Assembly (NCBI GenBank): GCA_017609985.1
Contig: JAFCCW010000005.1
Location: forward strand, 1 to 62,776
Direction of reading: 5' to 3'
Origin: Candidatus Iainarchaeum sp.
Lineage (GTDB): Archaea; Iainarchaeota; Iainarchaeia; Iainarchaeales; JAFCCW01
DNA length: 62,776 nucleotides
Under the pieces are notes generated by a model that searched no databases, was not told the origin of the DNA, and worked only from the letters and a program-made list of their open reading frames with translations. A program made the position numbers and the translations under genes. This document shows positions 8,096 to 15,771 of this stretch, piece by piece. Position 1 is the stretch's first letter. Each line of letters begins with the position of its first letter.

Positions 8096-9202
8096 TACAG
8101 AAAAAAGTTTGGCAGTGTAATTGGACTTGTACTTAGTGATATTGTTTTTTGAAATCTTTTCAAGAAGAGCAGGACTAGAGAGAAGAGAGATGATAGCAGA
8201 AGCAAGCTTGAAAGAATCCTTCCTTGAAACAATTAACCCATTTTTTTTGTGCTGAACAATCAGAGGGATTGCGCTTGTGTCAGTTGAAACAATGGGAAGA
8301 CCGAAAGCCATTGCTTCAAGTATTGTGACAGGCATTGCTTCCCTGCGATAAAAAGTTGGAAGAACAAAAACATCTGCTTTTCTCAAAAGCTCTTCTTTTC
8401 TCTTTCCGGAAATTGTGCCTAGAAAAGAAACATTGCCTCTAATTTTGTTTGAGTCAATAATTTGCTTTACTAAGACAGGATTAAAATCATCACCCTTTGC
8501 CCCTGCAAACACAAAGGAAGCAGATGGAAATTTTTTCAGAACAGCAGAAATTGCTTCAAGAAGAACAAGATATCCTTTTTCCTCAAAAAGATTTGAAAGA
8601 AAAAGAATAACTGGATTCTTTAGATTAAATTTCTTTTTTTCAGAATGAAAAGAACCTGTTCCGTTTTGAACAGAAAAAACTTTTTTAAGAGAAACTATAT
8701 TTGTGAATTGTTTTCTGTGGCTTTCGTGAGGAACAATTATTATTTGAGATGAATCAAGCAGGAAAGAAATAACTTTTTTCAATAGACTGCTTCTTGAATT
8801 AAAAAATTCTCCAAAATTAGAACAATGAATATGAAGAACAATTTTTTTGCGAGTTAAAAGTGCGGGGACAGAAAGAATAAAATCCCGGATAAAACCGTTT
8901 GTTGTAGAGGAAAGATTTTTATAAAAAATCTGAGAGCCTCCAAACAGGATTTTTTTTGAAATCTTAAAAAAAGCCCGGGCAGAATAATAAAATTTTGCAA
9001 GACTTATTTTTCCGTTAATCTCGCAAATTGTTTTCACAGGAGTTGTGTCAACAAAAGACAAATTAAATTCCTTTGCAAAATCAGACTCAACAGTGTTTTT
9101 GACCATGATGCTTTCGCCGTGAAAAGGCGGCGGAAAATCAGCAGCAAACAACACATTAGGCATGCAGAAAGGATTGTTCAAAAAGATTAAAACAAGAGGC
9201 AT
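8084..9202 (-). CDS. Glycosyltransferase family 4 (GT-B fold)
   Basis: The 372-residue protein has the C-terminal half of a GT4 enzyme: NPVILFLSNLFEEKGYLVLLEAI (donor-side start), then FLGTISGKRKEELLRKADVFVLPTFYRREAMPVTILEAMAFGLPIVST. The latter is the EX7E-type nucleotide-sugar site. The N-terminal Rossmann part begins NVLFAADFPPPFHGESIMV. The first in-frame ATG at 9202 overlaps the stop of the preceding gene (TAATG); the ATG 13 codons later, at 9163, would give a more usual N-terminus. It probably transfers a sugar from a nucleotide donor to a lipid, polysaccharide or protein acceptor. Its stop lies in a 15-bp tandem repeat. Confidence 0.85.
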   Translation of the reverse strand: MPLVLIFLNNPFCMPNVLFAADFPPPFHGESIMVKNTVESDFAKEFNLSFVDTTPVKTICEINGKISLAKFYYSARAFFKISKKILFGGSQIFYKNLSSTTNGFIRDFILSVPALLTRKKIVLHIHCSNFGEFFNSRSSLLKKVISFLLDSSQIIIVPHESHRKQFTNIVSLKKVFSVQNGTGSFHSEKKKFNLKNPVILFLSNLFEEKGYLVLLEAISAVLKKFPSASFVFAGAKGDDFNPVLVKQIIDSNKIRGNVSFLGTISGKRKEELLRKADVFVLPTFYRREAMPVTILEAMAFGLPIVSTDTSAIPLIVQHKKNGLIVSRKDSFKLASAIISLLSSPALLEKISKNNITKYKSNYTAKLFSVILK

Positions 9203-10422
9203 TATCTTGGTTCAAGTTTCAAAATTCTGCGGCACATTGTTGTGCTTCCCTTGACTGATTTTTCTTCAGGAACAAGATTGAAGAATTTAACATAAGAAGA
9301 AAGGCGTTCGTGCCTGAGAGTGTTCTCCATGCTTTTTCCCAGAAGAGATTTTGGAAAAGAAAGATTGAGAACATGAGAAAGAGTAATCAAGGCTTCTTCA
9401 AAGATTTTTGATTCCACAAGTTTTTTTTCAGGAAGAGGAACTGACAAATTATGAGACGAAAAGAAAGAAGAATGCATTGAAGGAAGAAATGCTCCGTTTT
9501 CAAAACCAATAAAGCGCATGAAAGCGCGAAAAGAAGGAAGAGACATAATTACCGGGGGAGTGCTGGGTGAAGACTTTGAAAGCAAGTCAAGAGCTGAAGA
9601 AAATTCATTGAAAGAAATATCTGATTCGGCAATAATGAAATATCTTCCTTGCGAATCAAAATAGGACGGAATAAAAACTTCTGAAAAACCAGGAAGAGAA
9701 AGAAGATTTTTTGAAAGAGGCTTGCGGGATAGCTGAACCTCTTTTTTTGCAGAACCAGCTTTGCTAAGCAGATGCTTTGAAAAAGAATCCAGTTGCTTGA
9801 AAGCGCTGAAACAAATTTGCTTTCTGAACAAACAAGAGTCTTTTGGAAAAAAGTTTTTTTCGCGCACTGCAGACAAGAGCGAGAGAGAAGATTCATCAGG
9901 GTCAAAACCATAAAGAGACATTGTCTCAAAAATTTTCTCCGCACTTCTTGCATCAAGCCTTACAAAGCGCTTGTTCTTGAAAGAAAAAAAATAGGAAAAT
10001 AAACGGGAATAAAAAATGTCAATAGATGAATGAAGAGGAAAAAGCAGATTTTTGCAAGATAAAGATTCCTTTGAATTAAACAAACGAAGAAAACTGGGAG
10101 AGCGAAGGTCGCGCTCTTCAAAAACAAAAGACTCTCCAATGAACGGAAAAATTGTTTTTGAAAAAGTAAAACCAAGAGAGAAATATTTGATAAATTTGGC
10201 ACGCTGTTCAGGGGCCATGTCTTTAATTATAGTAAAAGAATCAATGTCACTGCTCAACGCAAACCAAGAATCAGATGCAAAACTGTTTCTCACAAAAAAA
10301 TCTTTTCTCGCAGAATGGGATGTGGCAAGAGAAAGAAAACCAGCTGAAAAAGAATAATATGCACTTGCAATTCTCCGCAAAAAAGGAACTTCGTTGATTT
10401 TTGCTGCAACAGGCTCAAGCAT
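9202..10422 (-). CDS. Unknown 406-residue protein, possible nucleotidyltransferase fold
   Basis: I do not recognise a family with certainty. Residues ~52-64 (WFALSSDIDSFTII) resemble the GSDIDL motif of the nucleotidyltransferase fold, but with Ser in place of the second Gly. The rest is rich in Phe, Ser and Lys, and I saw no clear transmembrane helix. The gene ends on the first base of the downstream GT4 start codon (TAATG), so the two are translated together. That suggests a role in glycan or surface-polymer synthesis. The upstream region (10423-10470) contains TATA-like sequences shared with the divergent lipoprotein gene. Confidence 0.55.
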   Translation of the reverse strand: MLEPVAAKINEVPFLRRIASAYYSFSAGFLSLATSHSARKDFFVRNSFASDSWFALSSDIDSFTIIKDMAPEQRAKFIKYFSLGFTFSKTIFPFIGESFVFEERDLRSPSFLRLFNSKESLSCKNLLFPLHSSIDIFYSRLFSYFFSFKNKRFVRLDARSAEKIFETMSLYGFDPDESSLSLLSAVREKNFFPKDSCLFRKQICFSAFKQLDSFSKHLLSKAGSAKKEVQLSRKPLSKNLLSLPGFSEVFIPSYFDSQGRYFIIAESDISFNEFSSALDLLSKSSPSTPPVIMSLPSFRAFMRFIGFENGAFLPSMHSSFFSSHNLSVPLPEKKLVESKIFEEALITLSHVLNLSFPKSLLGKSMENTLRHERLSSYVKFFNLVPEEKSVKGSTTMCRRILKLEPR

Positions 10423-10473
10423 GCAATATACTACTAATAAAGTAATATATAATAGTTTGAACTAAACTAATTG

Positions 10474-11853
10474 ATGAAAAAATATGGTTCTCTGAAAAGA
10501 TGCTGGGCAGTATTTCTCCTGCTAGCAATAGCCCTAGTGTTAAGCGGTTGCGCAGTGGAAGAAGTAAAAGAACAACAAGGATTAAGTGCTGAAGCAAACC
10601 AGGTTAGCGGACCGCAGGAAACAACTGAGCAAAATGGAACCGCGGACGAAAACGGAACAGATTCAGAAGGGCAAATCACTGCAGAAGAAACAACAACTTT
10701 TGAAGAACAAATAGCAAACTGCAAAGCTAAAGAAAACATTATTGAGAGAGACAGTTGCATCAAGAGTGTTTCGATTTCAGAGCAAAGAGAAAACGGTTGC
10801 CTTGAATTAAATGTCCTTGGAAAAGAAGAATGCTTAAGCGAAATTGCGATTGGAAAGAGCGACGAAGACATCTGCACACTTATTGATCCTGAAAAAGAAA
10901 AATGGAACTGTCTTGAAGAGATTGCTGTTTCAAAAAAAGAATATGAAATTTGTGAAGAAATTGGAGCAGATGAAAATATCATGAGAAAAGATGAATGCCT
11001 GATTGCGGTTGCTGTTTCTGCAGGAGACTACGACATCTGCAAGCAGGTTTCAGTAAATGTCAGAGAAAACAGTTTTATGCGAGACCAGTGTTATGAAAAT
11101 TTTGAAATTGTGGACTCAAATTTAGATTTCTGTGAAAGATACATCAGCCAGACAAAAGAAGCAGACTGCATCAGAAATATTTCTTCAGACAGCAATAGTT
11201 CATCAGAACAGGCCTGTTTCGGATTGAGTGATGAGGAGTTGGATGAATGCATTTACCGCACAGCAACTGAAAACAGCATCTATCTAGACTGTTATTTGCT
11301 GAAAGATGATACAAATGTTCAAAATTGCATTGACTATATTGCAGAAAATTCCCCAGACATTAATGTGTGCAGTGTGGCAAGCAGGGGACTTATTCAACGA
11401 GAATGTTACAAAGAAGTTGGAATCGAAGATAACAATGCAGAGATTTGCGAAATTATCGCAACATCTGATGAAAGAGACGACTGTTTTTACAATATTGCAA
11501 TTGACTTGAACGACTCTTCTTTGTGCAAGAAAATATTTGAAACAAAATTTTTGAAAAAAGATGAATGCTTTGAAACAATAGCTCTTGAAAAAAAAGATGT
11601 GACTGTTTGCGAAGAACTATATTTTGAAGAAAACTATTTGAACTGCTATGTGGAAATTGCAAAGCTTGTGGAAGAAAGCAATATCTGCAGTCTGATGCAG
11701 TTAGGCCATTTTAGACAGTACAGCATTTATACTCCTGAAAGTCTTTGCTACAAAGAATACGCAATCGAAACAAATAATACAGATGTTTGTATTCAGATAA
11801 ACAACACGGAATTGAAGCAAGAATGCAATGACTTGAATGCAGTGTTTCACTGA
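10474..11853 (+). CDS. Lipoprotein with tandem paired-cysteine repeats
   Basis: A signal peptide with a lipobox (VLSGC) is followed by an acidic Ser/Thr/Gln-rich linker to about residue 85. Then come about ten degenerate repeats of ~30 residues, each with two or three Cys (for example DKCxxxIAIxxxDxSxCxxI; visible as ERDDCFYNIAIDLNDSSLCK and KKDECFETIALEKKDVTVCE). The spacing suggests a helical, disulfide-stapled solenoid outside the cell. ATG at 10474 is preferred over the TTG one codon earlier. A related protein lies at 16857-17957. I know of no assigned function. Its 3' end overlaps a convergent gene by 7 bases. Confidence 0.75.
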   Translation: MKKYGSLKRCWAVFLLLAIALVLSGCAVEEVKEQQGLSAEANQVSGPQETTEQNGTADENGTDSEGQITAEETTTFEEQIANCKAKENIIERDSCIKSVSISEQRENGCLELNVLGKEECLSEIAIGKSDEDICTLIDPEKEKWNCLEEIAVSKKEYEICEEIGADENIMRKDECLIAVAVSAGDYDICKQVSVNVRENSFMRDQCYENFEIVDSNLDFCERYISQTKEADCIRNISSDSNSSSEQACFGLSDEELDECIYRTATENSIYLDCYLLKDDTNVQNCIDYIAENSPDINVCSVASRGLIQRECYKEVGIEDNNAEICEIIATSDERDDCFYNIAIDLNDSSLCKKIFETKFLKKDECFETIALEKKDVTVCEELYFEENYLNCYVEIAKLVEESNICSLMQLGHFRQYSIYTPESLCYKEYAIETNNTDVCIQINNTELKQECNDLNAVFH

Positions 11854-12380
11854 GTAAGAGTAATCTGTGTTTCAGACAAAGCAATAGTTTTTCCATTGAC
11901 TTCTAATTCCGCAGTAATAGAGTACTGCCCTGCATGAACTCCGCCGCAACCAGAAGTACAATAAGGAGTTTTTTCTGAAAAAAGAAAACTATTGTCTCCC
12001 TGAACAAGAGAGAATGATTCTTCACTTGAAATTCGGTGCATTCCCCCAGCATAAATTCCCCTGACCTTAACAGTTGCTTCAGGAATTTCAGAGGAAGAGC
12101 TAACACCAACAGAAATCATGATATTTTCGCTGGAGCCATAAGAGCTCTTATCAGTTGAAACATAAATTTCAGCTTGCAAGGCATTGTCTTCTTGTCCGGA
12201 AACAAGAGGAGAAGAGTCAAAGTCAGAAGAGTCAGATAAAGAAGAACCTGAAGACAGATTATCCAAAGTTTGTTCCTTAGAAGAGCCAAGGGAATCAAAA
12301 GAGCCAGGACTTTCAGAAACACACCCTGCAAAAAGCAGAAGAAAAACTAATGCAAAAACTGGAAAAATAAAAAATCGCAT
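11847..12380 (-). CDS. Small secreted lipoprotein
   Basis: The 177-residue protein has a signal peptide with lipobox LFAGC (Cys at about residue 20). A Ser/Asp-rich linker follows (~22-65), then one beta-rich domain (~70-177) with an IYVSTDKSSYGSSENIMISVGVSS opening. That opening is typical of bacterial-type Ig-like domains that describe forces or carriers on cell surfaces. Two Cys pairs near residues 138-144 may form disulfides. The protein is expected to sit on the outer face of the membrane. It is transcribed towards the Cys-repeat lipoprotein and overlaps its end. No function is known. Confidence 0.65.
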   Translation of the reverse strand: MRFFIFPVFALVFLLLFAGCVSESPGSFDSLGSSKEQTLDNLSSGSSLSDSSDFDSSPLVSGQEDNALQAEIYVSTDKSSYGSSENIMISVGVSSSSEIPEATVKVRGIYAGGMHRISSEESFSLVQGDNSFLFSEKTPYCTSGCGGVHAGQYSITAELEVNGKTIALSETQITLTQ

Positions 12381-12489
12381 GAAAGATAAAACAAGTAACT
12401 GAAATAAAAAGCTAACTGTGAAGAGAAACTGGAAAAATCAAGAAACTAATCAGAAAACAAAAAAAAAAGAACAGGAAACAAAGAAAACC

Positions 12490-12527
12490 TTTAAATAATA
12501 ATCGTTATTAAATAGTAATGATAATCA
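12490..12527 (+). promoter_or_regulatory. TATA box and Fur/PerR-type palindrome
   Basis: A TATA-like TTTAAATA (12490-12497) runs into a perfect palindrome TAATAATCGTTATTA (12496-12510, arms of 6 around TCG). A second AT-rich half (TAATGATAAT) sits just before the ATG at 12528. The palindrome is of the AT-rich type bound by Fur/PerR proteins. It overlaps the promoter of a Fur-family gene, so autorepression is a natural inference. The 5' untranslated region must be very short. Confidence 0.65.
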
Positions 12528-12920
12528 ATGGTTTGTGAAAGAAATACTATTCAAAAAGAAAAAATTTTTAAATACTTGTCCAGCGTGGAAACACACCCTA
12601 CCGCAGAAACAGTGTTCAATGAAGTAAGAAAGGAAATTCCGTCAATTACGCTTGCCACAGTATACAGAAATTTGAATAAGCTTGCTGAGCAAGGCTGTGT
12701 GCACAGGCTGGAATTAAACGGAGAATACCATTTTGACGGAAGGCAGGGAATGCACCAGCACGGAGTTTGCAGAAAATGCGGAAAAATAATTGATTTCATT
12801 GATAGCGAAATTTCAAAAAATGCACTTAAAAAAATTAATAGTGCTGACTTTGAAGCAGAAGATGTTACAATTATCTATAGCGGAGTTTGCAAAGAATGTA
12901 AATACACAGGGAGGAATTAA
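12528..12920 (+). CDS. Fur/PerR-family metal-dependent regulator
   Basis: The 130-residue protein is a complete Fur-family member. It has an N-terminal winged helix (residues ~1-80, with THPTAETVFNEVRKEIPSITLATVYRNLNKLAEQG). The dimerisation domain carries the metal site HQHGVCRKCGKI and a second Cys pair, CKECK, near the C-terminus, giving the usual structural zinc. It lies two bases upstream of a rubrerythrin gene. This peroxide-defence context favours PerR over iron-uptake control. A palindrome overlaps its TATA box, so it probably controls its own operon. PerR and Fur cannot be told apart with certainty from the motif alone. Confidence 0.88.
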   Translation: MVCERNTIQKEKIFKYLSSVETHPTAETVFNEVRKEIPSITLATVYRNLNKLAEQGCVHRLELNGEYHFDGRQGMHQHGVCRKCGKIIDFIDSEISKNALKKINSADFEAEDVTIIYSGVCKECKYTGRN

Positions 12921-12922
12921 AA

Positions 12923-13507
12923 ATGAAGAAAACAATGGAAAATTTAGCAAAAGCATTTATTGGAGAAAGTCAGGCAAGAAACAGGTACACAATGTATGCA
13001 AAGACAGCTCAAAAAGAGGGCTTTGAGCAGATTGCAGAGTTGTTTCTCTTGACTGCTGATAATGAAAGAGAACATGCAAAATGGAACTATAGAATGCTCA
13101 CTGAAGTCAACCAGAAAAGCGGAGAAAATATGCCGGAAATAAAGGTTGAAGCAGAAGCCCACATAGGAATCGGAACAACTGCAGAAAACCTGAAAGCAGC
13201 AATCGCAGGAGAAAGTTATGAGACAGAAACAATGTATCCTGAATTTGCAAAGCAGGCAGAAGAAGACGGATTGTCAGACATAGCAGAAAGATTGAAAGCA
13301 ATAGGTGAAGCAGAAGACCACCACAGAGAAAGATATGAAAAACTGCTCAAAGAAGTTGAAGCAGGAAGCGTATTCAAAAAAGAAGAAAAAAAAGAATGGA
13401 TTTGCAGAAAGTGCGGATACAATCACGGCGGAAAAGAACCACCAGAAAAATGTCCTTCCTGCTCTCATCCACCAAACTACTTTGAATTGAAATGTGAAGA
13501 ATACTAG
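12923..13507 (+). CDS. rbr: Rubrerythrin
   Basis: The 194-residue protein has the two parts of rubrerythrin. A four-helix diiron domain (residues ~5-145) carries its metal ligands in GES (Glu ~15), NEREHAKW, GESYETE and GEAEDHH. A C-terminal rubredoxin-like module has CRKCGYNHGG and CPSCSHPPNYFEL. It reduces hydrogen peroxide to water in the cytoplasm using electrons from a rubredoxin or related donor. It follows the Fur/PerR gene by two bases and shares its promoter, which fits peroxide-responsive expression in an anaerobe or microaerophile. Confidence 0.93.
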   Translation: MKKTMENLAKAFIGESQARNRYTMYAKTAQKEGFEQIAELFLLTADNEREHAKWNYRMLTEVNQKSGENMPEIKVEAEAHIGIGTTAENLKAAIAGESYETETMYPEFAKQAEEDGLSDIAERLKAIGEAEDHHRERYEKLLKEVEAGSVFKKEEKKEWICRKCGYNHGGKEPPEKCPSCSHPPNYFELKCEEY

Positions 13508-13520
13508 GTGATAAAATGGT

Positions 13521-13805
13521 TCAGTTAATGATTTGCAGAATATTGAAATTACTTAAAGCAAAAACAGAGATTGGCAAAAAAAGCAATACAATGTAAAAGA
13601 GATTGAATTTTGCAATAGGAACAAAGTAAACAATCAAGGCAACCATTAGCAAAACAATAGCTGAAGACAACGCCTTGTGCGGAAGAAAGAGAGCAAAATT
13701 GGCAAGAGACAGAAAAACAATAAGACTGCAAATTCCAACAAGAATAAGAATGGAAACTGCGGAAAAAGAAACATAACTATTCTCTTCGTTTATTATGCTC
13801 TGCAA
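13521..13805 (-). CDS. Membrane part of a frameshifted DUF2207-like gene
   Basis: This 94-codon frame holds three or four hydrophobic helices (VSILILVGICSLIVFLSLA, ALSSAIVLLMVALIVYF, FYIVLLFLPISVFA). Its apparent start MQSIINEENSYVSF is not a true start: the same frame continues upstream as SEKYALQKSGAGLQSIINEEN. It belongs to the extracellular domain encoded at 13793-14266. Joining the two frames needs one extra base in the T4 run at 13895-13898. In DUF2207-type proteins a beta domain is followed by exactly such membrane helices. The fragment is probably not translated by itself unless the break is an assembly error. Confidence 0.6.
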   Translation of the reverse strand: MQSIINEENSYVSFSAVSILILVGICSLIVFLSLANFALFLPHKALSSAIVLLMVALIVYFVPIAKFNLFYIVLLFLPISVFALSNFNILQIIN

Positions 13806-14360
13806 GCCAGCACCGGATTTTTGAAGAGCATATTTTTCAGATGACAGGAGAGAAGAAGGAAAAGCTGTTCTGATTTCAACAAAGCTTTCGGCTGTTTTGG
13901 GTCTTCAACTTCCTTTGGCAACTCAATCCAACCATAAACCTCTTGTGCTCTCACACCCCAGCCCTCACCCCAAACCTTCCAATAGAGTTCTGGAACATCG
14001 TCATGGGAAGTCACGGCATTTTCAAGACGATATGAAATCTTGAAACTTCTTTTTTCATTTAAAGCAGAATAATTCCAGCGAATTCGCGTGCCGCCATTGT
14101 GAGGAAAAGCAGTAAATGGAACAGGCAAATTATTTTCAGTAACAGAAACATTGCTTAGATTCCATTGCCCTTCAGGAATATCACGGCAAGCATAAGAAAA
14201 AGAACCAGAAAAATTGAATGAAATGTTTTCTTCAGCTTCAATGCTGGCATCAGGATTTATTTTCATAAAAATTTCTGCCTCGGGAATGTAATAACTTTTT
14301 GCAAAACCAAGGGAGAGAAAAAGAATAATTACAAGAGCGAGGAGAAATTTCCTGTTCAGG
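13793..14360 (-). CDS. Extracellular part of a frameshifted DUF2207-like gene
   Basis: The first ATG in this frame is at 14266. But the frame is open upstream and encodes a convincing signal peptide (LNRKFLLALVIILFLSLGFA) before SYYIPEAEIFMKINPDASIEAEENISF, so the true start lies near 14350. No ATG, GTG or TTG is available there (CTG or ATT only), which suggests a second lesion. The domain has the DUF2207 look (FSGSFSYACRDIP, YWKVWGEGW). After VEDPK the frame goes wrong; adding one A restores VEDPKTAESFVEIRTAFPSS and leads into the helices at 13521-13805. It is likely a cell-surface, membrane-anchored protein of unknown role, or its pseudogene. Confidence 0.55.
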
Positions 14361-14419
14361 CAGATAATAGATTCAAACTGATATTAAATTATTATCATTC
14401 TGGTAACTGAAAATAAGAG

Positions 14420-14457
14420 TGTGAAAAAAAAGAAAAAGAAAAGGCGCTCGAGCGCCT
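14420..14457 (-). terminator. Hairpin terminator after the SIMPL gene
   Basis: Eight bases after the SIMPL stop, the minus strand reads AGGCGCTCGAGCGCCT, a perfect 16-base palindrome (14442-14457). It is followed by a long T-rich run (TTTTCTTTTTCTTTTTTTTT). This has the form of an intrinsic terminator and separates the SIMPL gene from the next leftward gene. Confidence 0.8.
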
Positions 14458-14464
14458 AGTGAAT

Positions 14465-15337
14465 TTACTGAATCTCAAACTGCACGCTGACTGTGGCAGA
14501 AAATTCAATGTCTCCAGGAGTTATTGGGGTTGGCGCCTGACTCATGCCCGCTTCTGAAACAGAATCCATTGCATAAGATCTTGCGTAATACGGTGTTGAA
14601 TAGTTTGAGCTTTCACTCGCACTATACACTTGTCCAACCGCGACTCCGAGACCGGAAGAAATGCTGTTTGCTTTTTCACGAGCGTTTTCTGCAGCTTCCT
14701 TCAATGCAAGTGTTTTTAGATCTGATTGGGCCTGCTTTGTTAACGCAAAGCTTACACTGCCAACCCTGTTTACTCCAGCCTGAACTGAAGCATCAATTAC
14801 AGCCCCAACACTGTCAAGGTTTCTGACTGTTACCTTGATTGTGTTGGTTGTCCTGTAGCCAATTGACTCAGACTTTCGCAAGACATCATTCCACTGAAAA
14901 TCCTCTCTTACTGTGTAAGAACTTGTTTCAATGTCTTCTGAAGCAACTCCAGCAGACTCTAGCGCATCCATTACCTTGCTTGCGAGAACAGCATTGTCTG
15001 CTTGACTCTTGCTTGCGCTCTTGTCAAGAGTTTCAATGCTTAGGGTTATGTAAGCAAGCTCTGGACTGGCAGTTTTTGTCACAGTCCCTGAAACAGAAAT
15101 CAATCTGAGCCTGTCTTCTGACTCGTCTTCAGCAAAGCTTAGAATTCCATCCTCATAACTTGGAATAGAACCCTCGGTTACATTACTTGAAGACTTTTCA
15201 AGATAACCTGGCAGGTCCACAAGCACTTGTTCTTGTCCAGTAACATCCTGCCCTGCTGAAAATAAAACAAAGCCGGATAAAACAATCAATGCAGCAGCAA
15301 TGATTGACGCTGGTAAAATTAAATTATTTTTATCCAT
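14465..15337 (-). CDS. SIMPL-domain (DUF541) exported protein
   Basis: The 290-residue protein begins with an N-terminal membrane helix (ILPASIIAAALIVLSGFVLFSAG). A short linker is followed by a SIMPL/DUF541 domain (~residues 78-290). The domain has the conserved phrases ISVSGTVTKTASPELAYITLSIET, SQADNAVLASKVMDAL, SSYTVREDF and EAAENAREKANSISSGLGVAVG. Bacterial relatives such as YggE are linked to oxidative-stress defence, but the molecular function is not known. It is expected to be anchored outside the membrane. A strong hairpin terminator follows it. Confidence 0.88.
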   Translation of the reverse strand: MDKNNLILPASIIAAALIVLSGFVLFSAGQDVTGQEQVLVDLPGYLEKSSSNVTEGSIPSYEDGILSFAEDESEDRLRLISVSGTVTKTASPELAYITLSIETLDKSASKSQADNAVLASKVMDALESAGVASEDIETSSYTVREDFQWNDVLRKSESIGYRTTNTIKVTVRNLDSVGAVIDASVQAGVNRVGSVSFALTKQAQSDLKTLALKEAAENAREKANSISSGLGVAVGQVYSASESSNYSTPYYARSYAMDSVSEAGMSQAPTPITPGDIEFSATVSVQFEIQ

Positions 15338-15437
15338 AATATTCTCACCTCTTGAAAAAAGAAATGCAATAACTTTCTTAATAATTCTTCGTTTTTATTA
15401 GGAAAAAGCCTACAAAAATATCCTTTAACAAGACAAT

Positions 15438-15484
15438 TTTAAGCATTATCTCCCATACCAGCCTATAGGCAATGGTGAAGTTAT
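15438..15484 (+). repeat. Hairpin repeat, copy 1
   Basis: This is the first of four dispersed copies with the pattern AAGCATTATCTC, ~20 variable bases, then GGCAATGRTGAAGTT. In this copy the centre holds the palindrome GCCTATAGGC. It lies in the 434-bp gap between the SIMPL gene and the first Fic gene. That gap also holds a small perfect hairpin (GTCCGA AAAG TCGGAC, near 15648) and the operator repeats, and no gene that I can support. Confidence 0.6.
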
Positions 15485-15697
15485 TGTCGGAGAAAGCGTA
15501 GGCAACGACACTAATTTTTGGAAAAATAAGGGAAATGGAAACTTGAAGTGAAATTATACGAACTAATTGCCAAAAGAAGGTAAAGCACATTAAGGTAATT
15601 AGGTGGCAAAATTGACACAAAAGGAGTCTGTCCGAGAATTGGGACAGCGTCCGAAAAGTCGGACAAGGCAAGTAGGCTGACAATCTTATTGCTTTTT

Positions 15698-15766
15698 GTT
15701 AGCCTAAAAGCCAAAAACAAGCAAAATTTTAGGCTAACTATTTAAAATAACTTTGTTAGCCTAAAT
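15698..15766 (+). promoter_or_regulatory. Operator repeats framing the TATA box of the first Fic gene
   Basis: GTTAGCCTAAAA (15698-15709), its exact inverse TTTTAGGCTAAC (15727-15738) and a third copy, GTTAGCCTAAAT (15755-15766), are spaced 28-29 bp apart. The TATA box (TTTAAAATA, about 15741-15749) sits between copies two and three. ATG follows 6 bases after the last copy. The pattern is an inverted repeat around the core promoter, as for an autorepressed gene. Binding by the Fic protein or a partner is inferred. Confidence 0.75.
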
Positions 15767-15771
15767 ATTAT

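Noticed and set aside
13516-13596. 26-codon frame after rubrerythrin with an AGGTGAT ribosome site
   Set aside because: It is antisense to the DUF2207-like gene, is short, and has no recognisable motif. It may be a remnant of a third operon gene but cannot be supported.
15378-15683. 101-codon minus-strand frame between SIMPL and Fic-1
   Set aside because: Its composition is not protein-like, it crosses the hairpin repeat and it has no ribosome site. It is read here as non-coding.
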